Shown: piece after piece, positions 46,140-57,233 of the stretch
How positions within the stretch are numbered: the first letter of the stretch is position 1
How the letters are laid out: each line of letters starts with the position of its first letter
Source of the DNA: Vigna angularis
Lineage: Eukaryota; Streptophyta; Magnoliopsida; Fabales; Fabaceae
Direction: 5' to 3'
DNA: 64,000 nt
NCBI RefSeq assembly: GCF_016808095.1
Contig: NC_068971.1
Location: 29,843,631-29,907,630, forward strand
The notes under the pieces: model-generated
What the model saw: the letters and a program-made list of their open reading frames with translations, nothing else
The model's database searches: none
Told to the model about the DNA's origin: nothing
Translations under genes and position numbers: made by a program

Positions 46140-46445
46140 TCATGAATTAGGTTCAGATTTAAGAGCAATATCAACAACAAACTCATATTCATGTTCAGTG
46201 CATGGAAAATAAACATTCAGATGTGATAGCAAAAAGTGGTTCTCATCATGCAGAGAGTGAAAATTAGAAACACGGTCATCAACAACATAATCAAATTGAA
46301 GTATATTTATCTCCACTTCCCTGAAGGTTGCTAGAGTCTCCTTATCTGGTTCTTCCATCTTCTTCCTTTGAATAGGAGATTGCAGCAAATCATAATTAAT
46401 GGTGGAAGACGAAGGCGGTCCACCTGACTCAAAATTTCTGCTCAT
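46140..46445 (-). CDS. Unrecognised 101-codon open frame in family B element
   Basis: Open minus-strand frame with a hydrophilic N-terminus (PPSSSTINYDLLQSP), a Lys/Glu segment and a C-terminal half rich in Asp/Glu (VEINILQFDYVVDDRVSNFH, then CTEHEYEFVVDIALKS). It lies about 300 bases after gag in the same direction. I recognise no domain. It could be a remnant of the region between gag and protease, or a chance frame. Confidence 0.35.
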   Translation of the reverse strand: MSRNFESGGPPSSSTINYDLLQSPIQRKKMEEPDKETLATFREVEINILQFDYVVDDRVSNFHSLHDENHFLLSHLNVYFPCTEHEYEFVVDIALKSEPNS

Positions 46446-46741
46446 TACTTCCTGGTCCTCATGCTTAGGAAGCTTTGTCTTAGAAGTATGAAGCTTAAAA
46501 TGAAGATCAAAATCCTTATCAACTCCCTCAGGTGCAAGAGTAGGGACATATGAAGGTGGAAAAGTAGGTGGCTCAGTGGGTATATGAATCTTCTTCCCAT
46601 CTCCTATGTTGATGGCACTGACATCTCCCAGAATCTGAACAGTTTAAGAGGTAACTCCTCTAAAATTTGAGATTGTTCTTGATTAAGTTGAATGGCCATT
46701 TGTCCCATCTGATTAGTCAAGCTTTGAATTGACACTCTGGT

Positions 46742-47341
46742 CTATTGTTGGAACTGAATGTTGTGCATGGTCATCTGCCTCAATAACTCCTCCAATGTAA
46801 GCTCAGAAGTAGAAGGTTGAGGAGCTGTGTGGGCAAGTATATCTTGATGCAGTTGTTGTGTCTGATATTGCCAAACTGGTGGAATACAAGAATTCTGAAA
46901 TGATGGTTCTTGATATTGATGTTGTTGATGTGGAGCATCATACCATCTCATATCAAGGTCATTCGTCCATCTTGGATTGTTGTTGTAACCATACAAATCA
47001 AAATGACGTTGAGTAGGGAATATTTCTTCCAAAAACAATTGCTTAAGATCTTCCCAAGCATTGATGGACCCTTGAGGAAGACAATACAACCAATCTTTTG
47101 TTACTCCCTCTAGTGAATGCGGAAATGCCCTTAAGAAAGTGTGGTTATCCGGGACATGTGGAGGTTTGTTGGTGGAGCATATTATAATGAATTCATCCAA
47201 ATGTTGATGTGGGCATTCACCTGCAAAACCATGAAACTTAGGCAGCAAATGTATCAATCCAGTGTTTAGAACGTATGAAACATCCTCATCATGTGCAACC
47301 AACTCCCAAGAAGCACTCTCACGAGTTGGAGGATGAGCCAT
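46742..47341 (-). CDS. gag: Athila-like gag, internally shortened, 199 codons
   Basis: Structural protein of a retroelement particle. The core at residues about 28-115 (LLPKFHGFAGECPHQHLDEF, AFPHSLEGVTKDWLYCLPQG, NAWEDLKQLFLEEIFPTQ) matches the capsid-like gag domain of Athila elements. After FPTQ (about 116-119) the frame passes to a Gln/His/Pro-rich C-terminus (YNNNPRWTNDLDMRWYDAP), which in full elements lies well beyond the zinc knuckle. So the second half of the gag domain and the knuckle are missing, without loss of frame. A frame at 47505-47342, one base out of step, probably holds the original N-terminus. Confidence 0.78.
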   Translation of the reverse strand: MAHPPTRESASWELVAHDEDVSYVLNTGLIHLLPKFHGFAGECPHQHLDEFIIICSTNKPPHVPDNHTFLRAFPHSLEGVTKDWLYCLPQGSINAWEDLKQLFLEEIFPTQRHFDLYGYNNNPRWTNDLDMRWYDAPHQQHQYQEPSFQNSCIPPVWQYQTQQLHQDILAHTAPQPSTSELTLEELLRQMTMHNIQFQQ

Positions 47342-48378
47342 ATTGTTCTCAGCATAGAATTAACAGAATATACATGAGAATCATAATCAGAGTTAGATTC
47401 AAAAGAAGAATCATAATTAGAAGCACTAACAAAATAAGCAATATGCACATAACCAAAATAGGTAGACATGTAGAAGGAAGGGGAAGGAAGAAGGGGAATG
47501 CTCAAAATTATGCAACTACTGAACTAATGTTATCTAAATGCACAAACTAACAATTCCTAGAATTTCTGGCTAATCTATGAAAAGTTTTATCAATTTCAGG
47601 ATCAAAGGGTGGAAAATGCCCAGGATTGCCCCTAGTCATACATTGAGTCAACTCTATCAGCAAAAGTCAACACAAGCAAACATATGGGGTAGAATTGCAA
47701 GTATATGCAAGCCTTATCCAAATGGGATGAAATTTTGTTAGCAATGCCCTACAATCATGAAATGATAGCACAAAAATTGGCAAAGCAAAATTCCAAGGAT
47801 AACTATTTTTACGAATTTAAGAAAGTTTGGAAGGATGGGAAAATTAAACTTGAAAAATAAAATATAAATAGAAAAAGGCCTCTTTTTGAAAATCTGAATT
47901 TCGCCAGACGGCATAGCAATCTAAAATGGATCCAAATTTTTTTTCTATGCGAAATCCAAAAAAATTTGTCCAATTCTAGTAAAATCATCAAAATTTATCG
48001 CAATTTTAAGTTTTAACAGTTCTTGTTTTCAAAAAAAATTGTAACTCTAAACCAGGACTACCACAACTGCTTCTATGATTTTTCTATCAAAATATGGACC
48101 ATAAGAAGTGCAAAAAAAAAAAAATTCAAAGAAAAATAACACTCCTAGCTACCAAAACAAAAATCATCAATTAAAATAGGAAAATTGGATATTATTCATG
48201 ACATTATTCATGCACTATTCATTGTCGCGCTCATCGCGAGTATCGTGTTTTCTGCATAAACATGACAAATAGTATCCAATTCTCCAAATATTGACTTAAA
48301 ACAAACTAAAAGACAAAATGAACACACTCAAACACACAAGACATAACACAACACACTAACCTAAGACTGAACCGTTAG

Positions 48379-48396
48379 TCCCCGGCAATAGCGCCA
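48379..48396 (-). other. Primer binding site, tRNA-Asp type, family B
   Basis: On the minus strand TGGCGCTATTGCCGGGGA, two adjacent changes (CG to TA) from the perfect site at 1441. It lies 5 bases from the LTR end at 48402. The change is what decay of a methylated CG on both strands would give. Confidence 0.85.
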
Positions 48397-48401
48397 AAAT
48401 T

Positions 48402-49682
48402 TGATCGAAGTCGTACCCGAATCAAATTAGTATGTAATTAAGTACAGTATAGACTAGGAAGTGACTCCTAGGTCGTCTCTCAAAGACCAAACTTTGGTTC
48501 AGGCAATAGGTCGAACACTTGGTGGGGGAATTTTTTTGTACAGTTTTGTGTAGTGAAATTAAACAACTAAAACACGAAATCAAACACTAATTGAAAATGA
48601 TTGGTCACTAACTCAATTACATGTTTCCAATCACAGATTAATCAACACTTAAAAACTACTCTAACCCCTAATCCAACATAAGTTAACCAACTAAGCAAAG
48701 ACTAATCATGTTTTCATAAAAGTGAATTAAGCAAACACAATGCTCATATTCAATCAATTTTGCACCAAATAGCTTAATCAACTAAGCAAAGATTAAACAC
48801 CAATTAGGACACTAAGTGTGTACCCAATTGCAAGTGCACAAACAAATTTAATATCAGCCAAGTTAGAGCAGCAAAAACACACTTTCAGCTCAAAAATCTC
48901 ATGGAAACGATACCATTTCACTAATGACCAACCAAACACACTTAAGCTATCATTAGAACGAAATTACAGCAGCAAAATGAAGATGAAATTGAAGCATTAT
49001 AGCACATAACGTAACAGAATTAAATTGCATGAAATTAGAAAGCGAAAATATTAAGCAAAGGGGTAAAGGAAATGGAGAAAACAGAATTCAAATGCAATGT
49101 GAAAACAAAGTGGAGGAAATAGAATTGAAACAAGGAATGAAGTGCAGATTAGAACAAAAACTAAAACTAAATTCACTAGTAAAAATGAGATTCAATACAT
49201 AGAAGAAAAAGAAAGAAAATGAAACCTATAACCCCCAAAAGGGGGAGAGGGGCTGGAAAACGTCAAAATGGAGAAGAGGAGGTTTGAAATCTGATTCAAG
49301 GATTTTAATAACCCTTAGGACGAAAATGCTCTGCAAAAATGGGCCTAATTTCCCAAATCTGACCCATAAGGCCCAAAGGCTAAAATCTGGTCCTAAATTA
49401 CATTAAAACGAAAGTACAATTGAAAATAAAAATAAATAATGACGTGGAAAATGGAAAATGACGTGACAACACTCTTGTTATCCCAAAACATGATTCCAAA
49501 TTGTCCTACAAATAATAATTGGAATAATTAAGACTAACTAATTCAAATTAATGAAAATAAGAATTAGTAGTTAAATTAAACCCAAATAGTGAAAATAAGA
49601 CAATAATGAAGAATTAAACACAATTCACTAATTGAATTCGGTGCAGAAAGCTAAGTGAATAGTACAAAATAGTGATTCATCA
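48402..49682 (-). mobile_element. Family B 5' LTR, full length
   Basis: 1281 bp on the minus strand, TGATGAATCACTA to CTTCGATCA, followed by the primer site. The tract with AGACTAGGAAGTGACTCCTA at about 48451-48470 and the CCCCCAAAAGGGGG region near 49232 are family landmarks. It has no GACCGNNCGGTC arrays, unlike the solo LTR at 6314. Right flank CCTGC lies in Tat-like pol sequence. Confidence 0.85.
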
Positions 49683-50364
49683 CCTGCCTTCTCTCTTCAC
49701 CTAAAATTCGTTTCTTCTACGAAAATAGCTTGGCTTCGCCGAAGATGGATAACATGTGGGAGGCTATCCTTGGGTCAACCCTTACAAGGTTGGCAACTGT
49801 CCATGTGAATATGTCAGCATCATCATATAGGAATTTGTCTATTACGTTTTCTCCTTCTTCTTCCATATCTACCCTTATCTTCAGACTTCGGTCTTCTTGT
49901 CAAACAAAATTTTTCGTTTCCCCTACAGGCCATATCCTTGCATCATTGCCTATTCTTAATTTGAGGTTGTCTCCTTATATGATTGCAGTTGTTGTTCTTT
50001 CTCATTCAACATTATTAGCACTGAGCAAGGGAGAAAAGAGTTGAAAACCTTTAATGTAGCACTCTTGGGTCATCTTCTGGTCATAGTGGACCATGAAACT
50101 ATCCTTAGACTAAGACGGGAACTTCATAGCAAGGTGGGAAGTAGACACCACGATACCTAGTAGGTTTAGCGAGTGCCAACCCAACAAGACGTTATAGGAT
50201 GTGTTAGCATCTATGACCAAATATTGGATTTCTATGGTCTTAGTTAAACTTCCTTCGCCAAAAGCGGTATACAATTCAATGTAACCTCTTGTAGACAACC
50301 TTTCTCTGGAAAAGCCATATACAAGTTCATTATAAGGTGTTATTACTTCCTTTGGTAACTCCAA
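49683..50364 (-). pseudogene. pol: Tat-like gypsy protease and pre-RT region, with stops
   Basis: Minus strand. The frame 50364-50110 is the protease C-terminal half: PYNELVYGFSRERLSTRGYI, then YLVIDANTSYNVLLGWHSLN (the second protease loop, usually LGRPSLN) and VVSTSHLAMKFPS. Beyond it, with in-frame stops, come IWPVGETKNFV, YDDADIFTWTVANLVRVDPR and KKRILGEERRQ, the spacer just before reverse transcriptase in Tat elements. The sequence is cut exactly at the family B LTR, so reverse transcriptase is missing. The plus-strand frame at 49730 is a shadow. Confidence 0.75.
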
Positions 50365-50700
50365 CTTCTTGTAACTTTTTCAGTAAAGTATATCTACTAA
50401 ACTACCCTAGTCTACTAAAACCTTCTTGATAGTAAATTTCTCTACTTCTACTGTTATAACCATAGGCTCATCTTGATTTGGATCTACTCCCTAAAAGTCT
50501 ACGCCTGTGAATGTGATAGGCGACATCATCTTTTGTTAATAGTTTTGGGATACCGCATCACTAACTTATTACCCTTAGACCTTTTTTCTAGCCGAGGATG
50601 AGGATCTACCTCTCTTGAACCCTCTAAATCTGGTGTTTATTGTACCCCTCAAGGGGGCTTTAGCATCAAAATGCATGTTCTTTGATTGTCAGACCTTCAG
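50365..50700 (-). pseudogene. Tat-like remnant between gag and protease
   Basis: Decayed minus-strand sequence joining gag to protease. No clean frame. The N-terminal half of the protease with the active-site aspartate should lie near 50365-50450; it is interrupted by stops. Confidence 0.45.
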
Positions 50701-51570
50701 TATCCAAAACGCAAGCTTTCTTTATCACTATGCCTTACAAACTGCTTTAGGTGTTCGACCCGGTTCAATTCTTAAACTTTATCTTTAAGCGCGGTGCACT
50801 CATTTTTATGAGGCCATTGTTACGATAGTACTTGCAGTATTTGTTCATGTAACCGTTTTATGGCTTTTCAGATTTCTTGGGCGGTGGTATGAGATCTTCC
50901 TACAATGCTTTCTCTAACACACGGGACTTGGGAGCATAAAGGGTGTGTAAAGCGAGAATCGGGAAGGCATATGTTCTCTTTAATGAGAACTATCCTTCTT
51001 ATGTGAGTCTTGTTCAACATCTTTATTGTCAGCTGGCATGGTCTTAGCTCTTATCTTGTTTTGATATTCTTTCACATCTTTCGACCATATGAATTTAGCG
51101 ACCGTTGCCTCAGCTCATCCATACTCGTAGGCAGCATCATGCACAAGTTGTTTGCAAAAGCATGCGACCTCAGTGTCGTGATCATATAGTGAAGGACCAC
51201 CTCGAGGTTCAATTTTTTAATCTTTAGAGCAACTTTATTGAACCTTTTAATAAAAGTTCACAAATGTTCTCCCTTTTCTTGTCGAATACTAAGAAGTGCG
51301 AGGGAAGATGTTAGAGGAATGAAACCTTCGATAGAATATAGGAAGGCAAGTAAACCATTCCAAGGCTACCCCCTTCAGAGTGGTGGCAAAAGTTTTCCAC
51401 ATGATGGAGTCACCAGTCTAGTACAAACTAACTTGGGTGATGTACGACAACGTGCTTATTTGGATTGGTGCCACTATCATACCAATCCAAGGTAAGAGCC
51501 TTCCACTACTTAGGAAGGGAGATATCAGTGATGTCATCTATGAGAGATGTCCATGGCTCCATCCTATTGT
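50701..51570 (-). pseudogene. gag: Tat-like gypsy gag, decayed
   Basis: Read on the minus strand from about 51570, broken frames give PWTSLIDDITDISLP, then a region with FIKRFNKVALKIKKLNLEVV and SMDELRQRS (about 51290-51080), matching the Tat gag order I know. Near 50850-50780 a damaged knuckle is readable: YCKYYRNNG without its final histidine-cysteine spacing intact in one frame. Stops and frameshifts are frequent, so it is not functional. Plus-strand frames at 51238 and 51437 are shadows of this. Confidence 0.7.
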
Positions 51571-54027
51571 CGAGGAGTTATATGTCTTGAGGGTAAGGTT
51601 GTACTCACTTTCTTTCTCATTTCCATGGACAAGATCGGTACAAGGTAGGATTCTTTACAATAATTACATGTTATCATGGATTTCCTTCCCCTTTTCTTTG
51701 CTAGTCATTACTTCAACATGTACCCTCCTTTTTAGTCTTGTATTTTTCTCCATTAAAGCGTCCATCTCCTTAGTACTTCTAGGATAGAGACTCGTAAAAT
51801 ATGTTATTTATATTTATTATTTATGAATTTTTACCTAGATGGATCTGGATCACTAACCTAAATATTTGTTGGTTTCTAATTTATTATAGTTAATTATAGT
51901 TAATTATAGACTAAAATGATTAATTATTTTGTGTGATATTAAATTAACCGAATAAAAATAGAATGAATACATATAGACTTAATAGTTTAATTCGATTATA
52001 TATATTAATATTAATTAGAGTTTGTGTACCTTTTGCCTAGCTAAAGAAGAAATGTCATGATGTTGGTTAAAGATTCATGTTTGATATTCAATCCACTTTG
52101 TTTTGGTTTATCCGTTCGCACTTTTATTTATTCCATTATTCACGTACTGCTGAAGGTACAAGAATGGATATTTAATCATATTTGTTTGAAAAGAGTTTTC
52201 AACGAAACTATGAATATGTTTGGATTTCGATCATGTAAATTAACTTCTAGGTTTTGTTAAATACTGTGTTAATATTTTTGATAATTTCTAGAGAAAAAGT
52301 AAAATCTGCCTCAAATTTTTCGTCAGCCCAAAAGACATAATAAAGTTGCTTTTCAATTTCAATTATTGAAATCGAAATACCAAATATTTATCACATTAAA
52401 ATCCACTAGACCCTAGCAAGTAAAAAGTGTACAACAGAGAAAAGACCAAATTAAAAAAATAAAAAACCCTAAATAATTGACATGTGTCATTTACAAGCCG
52501 AGAAATAAATGCTCATAAGTATTTTGATACTTTTAAGCAAGAGTCATGTAAATATTAATGAAAATCTCTTAAAAGTAATTGGAATCAATTACATTAAATA
52601 TGAGGTTACTTTTTCATCCAAATAACATATATGAACCCAAAAATCAATCTAGATAATATATTTTGTCAAATATTTTTACAGATAAATATTAATATAAACA
52701 GTACTTTTTTTTTTTAAATCAGAATTGGTTGTCGAATACAAATTCTAAAATATTATTCAGAAAATAAAAAACTAATTTAAAAAAGGTCAGAATTTAATTT
52801 CAGAAAAACGAATTCTGAAATGATTTTTTTTTCATTTAAAATTAAAGGAAGAAAAGACTTAAAATGAATTAATAATAAAAAATGACAAAATTTGAAATTG
52901 AATTATCCGAAAACTAATCTAGAAAATTATTAGTTATATAAATATTTGAATAATATGCTATCTCGATAAAAAAAATATAGAAGTGAAATTTGAGTGAAAA
53001 AAAATAAAGATTTTAAAGCTTGAAGTCTAACAAAAATGTGAGAAAGTGATCACATGAATGCTAGGAAAGTGATAAAGGGCGTGAGAAAGTATGAATAGTA
53101 AAGGACAAGAAATCTCATCATACAATAGAATGCCACACGTGATGGTCCCAACCATTGGGTCTAATATTTGCACGCTTATTAATTGGATTTGACTAGGACT
53201 AAAGAAAAACTTAGGTAGTTTTAATTGAGAAAATTTTATAATAAACTTTATTAATATGATAGAAAAAAATGAATTAAATAAATAATATAAGAAAATTTAA
53301 ATTATTTTTTATTTTAATAAAAAATATAAGTTAAAATTGAAATTTAATTAATTTATAAAACTGAAAATAATATTTAACTTTTGTATTAATATTATTTATA
53401 AGGACGTAGAAAAAGTTAAGAATAGTAATCATATTAAAATATGATGTTCTATTATTTTAATATTAAAAGTTAATTTATAAAAGAAATTTTTATTTAATCT
53501 AGTTTTATTTTATAATAATAATTATTTTTTAAAAAAACATTTAAGAGTCTTTTTAGTTTTTGTATTTGTTGAACAAAGTAAGTTCATTTTTAGTTCTTTT
53601 AAGAATTTTTTTAGTTTTTGTATTACGTGTGAAGTTTGGGTTTCCATGTGTCATTTCCAAGTTCTAGGTGAATCTTTGTTCAATTAAAATTATTAGAATA
53701 TAATCATATCATTGATTTAAGTCTTCTTTGTGTTTCAATGCTAGGCGTCACTCTATTTTTTTATTCTAAGTCATCTTGAGAAAATTAGGATTATCACTTC
53801 ATTATCCATTAGATTGAGTTGAAATTTTGACAACTGGTCCTAGACACACGATTCTCCATTTTTTATTGTTGGGATCTTTGATTAGAGATTTGTGGTTAAA
53901 GTAATGCATCTTGCAGTTTTGATGTATTTAATAAAAACATGGTAATTGAATGTTATGCTAATGTAATAGAAATGAAGGATAAATTATTAACATGTAATTT
54001 GAAATAAAAAGTAGGTGAATTGTTGGT
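51571..54027. other. AT-rich DNA, no gene
   Basis: 51571-51790 is probably the leader of the Tat-like element and 51790 onward perhaps its LTR; no end or primer site could be fixed. From 52000 to 54027 the sequence is strongly AT-rich with short chance frames. No repeat family recognised. Confidence 0.4.
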
Positions 54028-54200
54028 TAAAACAACCTGTATCGTTGAGTCGCGCAGCGGAATAAAATAGCGAAAAGCGTGTTCGGTCAATTTAAAAAAT
54101 AGTTCCTTTAATTTTCTTATAAACTTTTTAAAAAACAATTGATGTGCAGAAAAAGTAAAGAGTATAGAGAGTAGAAAAATCATACAAATGATTTTTATCC
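54028..54200 (-). mobile_element. Copia LTR fragment (3' end, minus strand)
   Basis: Inverted match to the last ~190 bases of the copia solo LTR at 58003-58966. Landmarks are GAGTCGCGCAGCGGAATAAA (its inverse near 58915-58934), AAAGCGTG, TTGATGTGC and TTTTTATCCTGG. It stops at 54201, where the family A internal sequence starts. Confidence 0.7.
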
Positions 54201-54203
54201 TGG

Positions 54204-54381
54204 AGTTTTTACTTATCTTGAAAAGAGGATTTTAACTGAAATCTTAGTCATGAGTTTAACTGAAGTTTTTACTTATCTTGAAAAGAGGATTTTTGAATGA
54301 GTGAACCATTGTACAGATTGGTAGAAGATTGAGTTGGATTTTGTTTGCTTGAGGACAAGCAAAGTTCTAAGTTTGGGATAC
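54204..54381 (+). mobile_element. Family A internal 3' tail ahead of the first LTR
   Basis: 54235-54381 is nearly identical to 59710-59855, the sequence just before the second LTR, including TTTGCTTGAGGACAAGCAAA and CTAAGTTTGGGATAC. A 30-base piece of it is repeated 60 bases apart (54204-54233 and 54264-54293). Internal sequence ahead of a supposed 5' LTR means the LTR at 54382 was also the 3' LTR of another copy. Confidence 0.85.
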
Positions 54382-55659
54382 TGATAACAGTTGAAAAACT
54401 GTTATTTTCATGCTTAAATTTGATACTAAAAGCAACCTTTAACACTTAGAAACTAGCTTGAAATCATCCTTTTGGTCATATTATTAGAAATAAGAGAGCT
54501 GGACAGGTTTATGCTTGATTTCAGTGTTTTATGCAGGTTTTAAGGTGAATTTGGTGAAAGAAGTGAAGAAGGAGAGAGATGGAATCAGAAAAGACATCAA
54601 AAAGTGCAAAAGGAGAAGCCGCAACTACCGCTCAGCGGCAGTTTACCGCTGAGCGGCACTCAGAAACTCACGTTGGCTCCGCTGAGGGGTGAAAATGCCG
54701 CTGAGGGGGAAGAATCAACTCACGCACTTACCGCTGAGCGGCACTATTTTGGGCTTGGGCCTAATTTTCTGTAATTTTACGAATAGTATATAAGCTTTAG
54801 GTGTTCCTAGGGTTTGTATCTTTGGCTGGGACGAAGCAAACACTCTCTTTTCCACCCCTTGAAGGAAGATCTTGGATGCTCAGGCTACCTCTTCACCTTT
54901 CTAGGGTTTTATCTTCCATTCTTTCATTATTGTTCATCTAGTTTCACCATGAATATGGTGAACTAAACCTTGTATTGTTGTTGGGGAATCAATGTAGTCT
55001 TGTGAAACTCTCATATATGGAATTAATGTTTTAACATCTTATTTTAAGATACATGCTTTCTTTCATCATTAGTTAGGGTTTTTCCTCTTTGCTTAATGCT
55101 TGCTCTGTTTAACTCATTCATTGCTATGATTATTGATTTTGTCGATATGGGAACGTACGGGGAGATCTAGATCCGGGGAATTTCTCCCAATAGCATATTG
55201 GTTGCCTTTAAGCTCCTGCACTTCAGAATTAATTACTAGGAATTGTATGAACTCGTAATTAAAGATAGGCCTTCTTGACAAGGTAATTTAGAGAGTGGCA
55301 TTAACATTGATGAAAAGATTGATGAATTCCTAAAGTATATGAGAGTGGATAAGATGAAATTGATAACCCCAACAACATACTCATCCATATCATTCATTAC
55401 GTGTTTGTTTTACTTTTTTTGCCATTGATCACATTCATGCATACATGTTTAATTACTGTTTTTTGCATTAAAAACCTACAATCAATCGTTCACAAGTCTT
55501 AAATAATCAACAAATCAGATAACTAACTAGGCCGTGAGTCCTTTGGGAAAACGATACTTGGTCTTACCTAGTTTTATTACTTGATACGATTCGGTCACAC
55601 TTGCCGATTGTTAAACAAGTTTGTGGCGCCGTTTTTCGGTATTCATAAATTTGTCATCA
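54382..55659 (+). mobile_element. Family A LTR, composite element, first LTR
   Basis: 1278 bp, TGATAACAGTTG to TTTGTCATCA, the same length as the LTR at 59856. The dyad island is at about 54625-54745 (ACCGCTCAGCGGCA, ACCGCTGAGCGGCA twice, and CCGCTGAGGGG variants). TATATAAG at 54787-54794 is the TATA box. This subfamily extends past the usual TTAACA end by about 50 bases, through a second partial primer-like word TGGCGCCGTTTTTCGG at 55624-55639. Confidence 0.9.
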
Positions 55660-55665
55660 AGTTTT

Positions 55666-55683
55666 TGGCGCCGTTGCCGGGGA
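55666..55683 (+). other. Primer binding site, tRNA-Asp type
   Basis: TGGCGCCGTTGCCGGGGA, identical to the site at 1441, 6 bases after the LTR end. Fully matched to the expected tRNA complement. Confidence 0.88.
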
Positions 55684-55756
55684 CTCGTGGTTTAACTAGT
55701 TTATTTGTTTGATTATTGATTATCTTTGACTTGAATTTTGAAATTTGAATTTCTGT

Positions 55757-55800
55757 TTTTATTTTATTTTATTTTATTTTATTTTATTTTATTTTATTTT
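55757..55800. repeat. (ATTTT)9 microsatellite
   Basis: Pentanucleotide repeat in the leader between primer site and gag. The family A leader at 1500-1565 is also T-rich, with TTTATCTTTT repeats. Confidence 0.9.
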
Positions 55801-56023
55801 CTGTTTTTATTTTTTTCGGTTATTATTTTTTTTCTGTTTTCTGTTTTTATTTTATCTTCTTATGTCTGATCTTATATCTTCTTCTATATCTTTTTTCTAA
55901 CAAATATTTTCTAGAGTTTTGTGCCTAATGTTTGCAGGATGCAATTCGGACAAGAATTTAACTATATGGGTACTCAAATTCCACTAAGGTAATTTTAACC
56001 ACCAGTGGGAACCTCACTCAAGC

Positions 56024-56986
56024 ATGGAATTTTTGCAAGCTTGCGAACAACTTAAGAATCAATCACCACAACAATGGCAGCATCGACCCTCTCTATCGGG
56101 AAGAAGGATAACGTTGGAGGAGGTAGTTCAACAGTACATACAGATACCTAATTGTCATCACAAAAGTACTCAAGCTGTCGAAGAGTTTGATAGGCCATCA
56201 CCACCACAATGGCCGCCACCACAACGATGGCCGCCACCACAACGATGGCCGCCACCACAACAATGGCAGCAACAACCCTTTCTATCAGAAAGTTTGGATA
56301 GTTTGGATGACACCCTTCAACGATTTTTGAAAAATTCCGACTCTATTCAGAAAAGCATTGAAGAATCATGTAAAAGGATGGAGATGCACCTTCGTTACAT
56401 TAGTCAGAGATTGAATGTTAAGGTTAATACTGAAGTTAACCCTAAGGAGGAAGGACAAGCCATTGTCACTGAAAGTGACAAGATTCTTGATGAGAAAAAA
56501 ATAGGGGGAGATGAGGAAAAGATAGAGAGAAAAGAAAAAGAAGAGTTGAGTGAGAAAGATAAAGATGAAGAAAAAGAAAAAGAAGTGGTTGAGAGAGAAG
56601 AGAGAAAGAAAATTTGTGTGAAAATAAAGAAGTTGAAAAGAAAAAGAAAAGAAAAAAAAATAGGAGAAAAGAAAAAGAGAAAATTTAGTGAGAGAAAAAG
56701 GAAGAAAAAGAAGATGAGAGGAAAGAAGAAGAAATCATATGAAAAATCCCATCCTCATCTAAAGAAGAATCATAGGAAGGAAAAGAAATTTAAGTGCTTT
56801 ATGGAAATCTTCAAGAAATTGGAGATCAAAGTTCCTCTGATTGAGACACCGCAACAGGTTCCTGGTTTTATCAAATTCCTGAAGAAATTCAGTAGAAAGA
56901 AGAAAAAGAAGAAAGAACATGAGCTTTATTGGGTCAAGCTAGTGACGTTAAAAGAGCGCTTGCGGGGAGGCAACCCAGTGATTTAA
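56024..56986 (+). CDS. gag: Family A gag C-terminal region, deleted form, 320 codons
   Basis: Open frame of 320 codons. The true gag start is probably the ATG at 55939 (MQFGQEFNYMGTQIPL), which is out of step and followed by a deletion that removes the capsid and zinc knuckle. The frame then has a Gln/Pro-rich part with three 18-bp repeats encoding PQRWPP (56205-56265), a helix-like segment (DTLQRFLKNSDSIQKSIEES), then a Lys/Glu-rich stretch (residues about 155-265), FKCFMEIFKKLEIKVPL, and finally HELYWVKLVTLKERLRGGNP. The last piece is the conserved post-coding motif read as protein, so protease and everything after it were deleted. Probably not a working protein. Confidence 0.6.
   Translation: MEFLQACEQLKNQSPQQWQHRPSLSGRRITLEEVVQQYIQIPNCHHKSTQAVEEFDRPSPPQWPPPQRWPPPQRWPPPQQWQQQPFLSESLDSLDDTLQRFLKNSDSIQKSIEESCKRMEMHLRYISQRLNVKVNTEVNPKEEGQAIVTESDKILDEKKIGGDEEKIERKEKEELSEKDKDEEKEKEVVEREERKKICVKIKKLKRKRKEKKIGEKKKRKFSERKRKKKKMRGKKKKSYEKSHPHLKKNHRKEKKFKCFMEIFKKLEIKVPLIETPQQVPGFIKFLKKFSRKKKKKKEHELYWVKLVTLKERLRGGNPVI
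56939..56983 (+). repeat. Conserved post-coding motif, second copy
   Basis: AGCTAGTGACGTTAAAAGAG then CGCTTGCGGGGAGGCAACCC, as at 29640. A third copy lies 250 bases downstream. Confidence 0.75.
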
Positions 56987-57188
56987 GAACTTTTAATTTT
57001 TGATTTGGTGATGTAATTTTGAACTTTTGGGTATTTTTGTTTTTGTTATAAGTTTGTTACAGGTTTTACATCTACTGATGGATGTTAGGCGGAACAGTAT
57101 CTACTGAAGGATACAATGTTTGTATACACCTACTGATGGGTGTTGGTAAGAAAGATTTGCACCTACTAATGGGTGTTGGAGGATTTTG

Positions 57189-57233
57189 GGTCAGGCTCGT
57201 GACGTTAAACAAGCGCTACCTGGGAGGCAACCC
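57189..57233 (+). repeat. Conserved post-coding motif, third copy
   Basis: GGCTCGTGACGTTAAACAAG then CGCTACCTGGGAGGCAACCC. It follows repeated TACTGATGGATGTT words (57070-57180). Two copies 250 bases apart in one element suggest a local duplication. Confidence 0.75.

Noticed and set aside
51238..51787. Plus-strand frames of 85 and 116 codons
   Set aside because: They are shadows of the minus-strand Tat-like gag and its leader.
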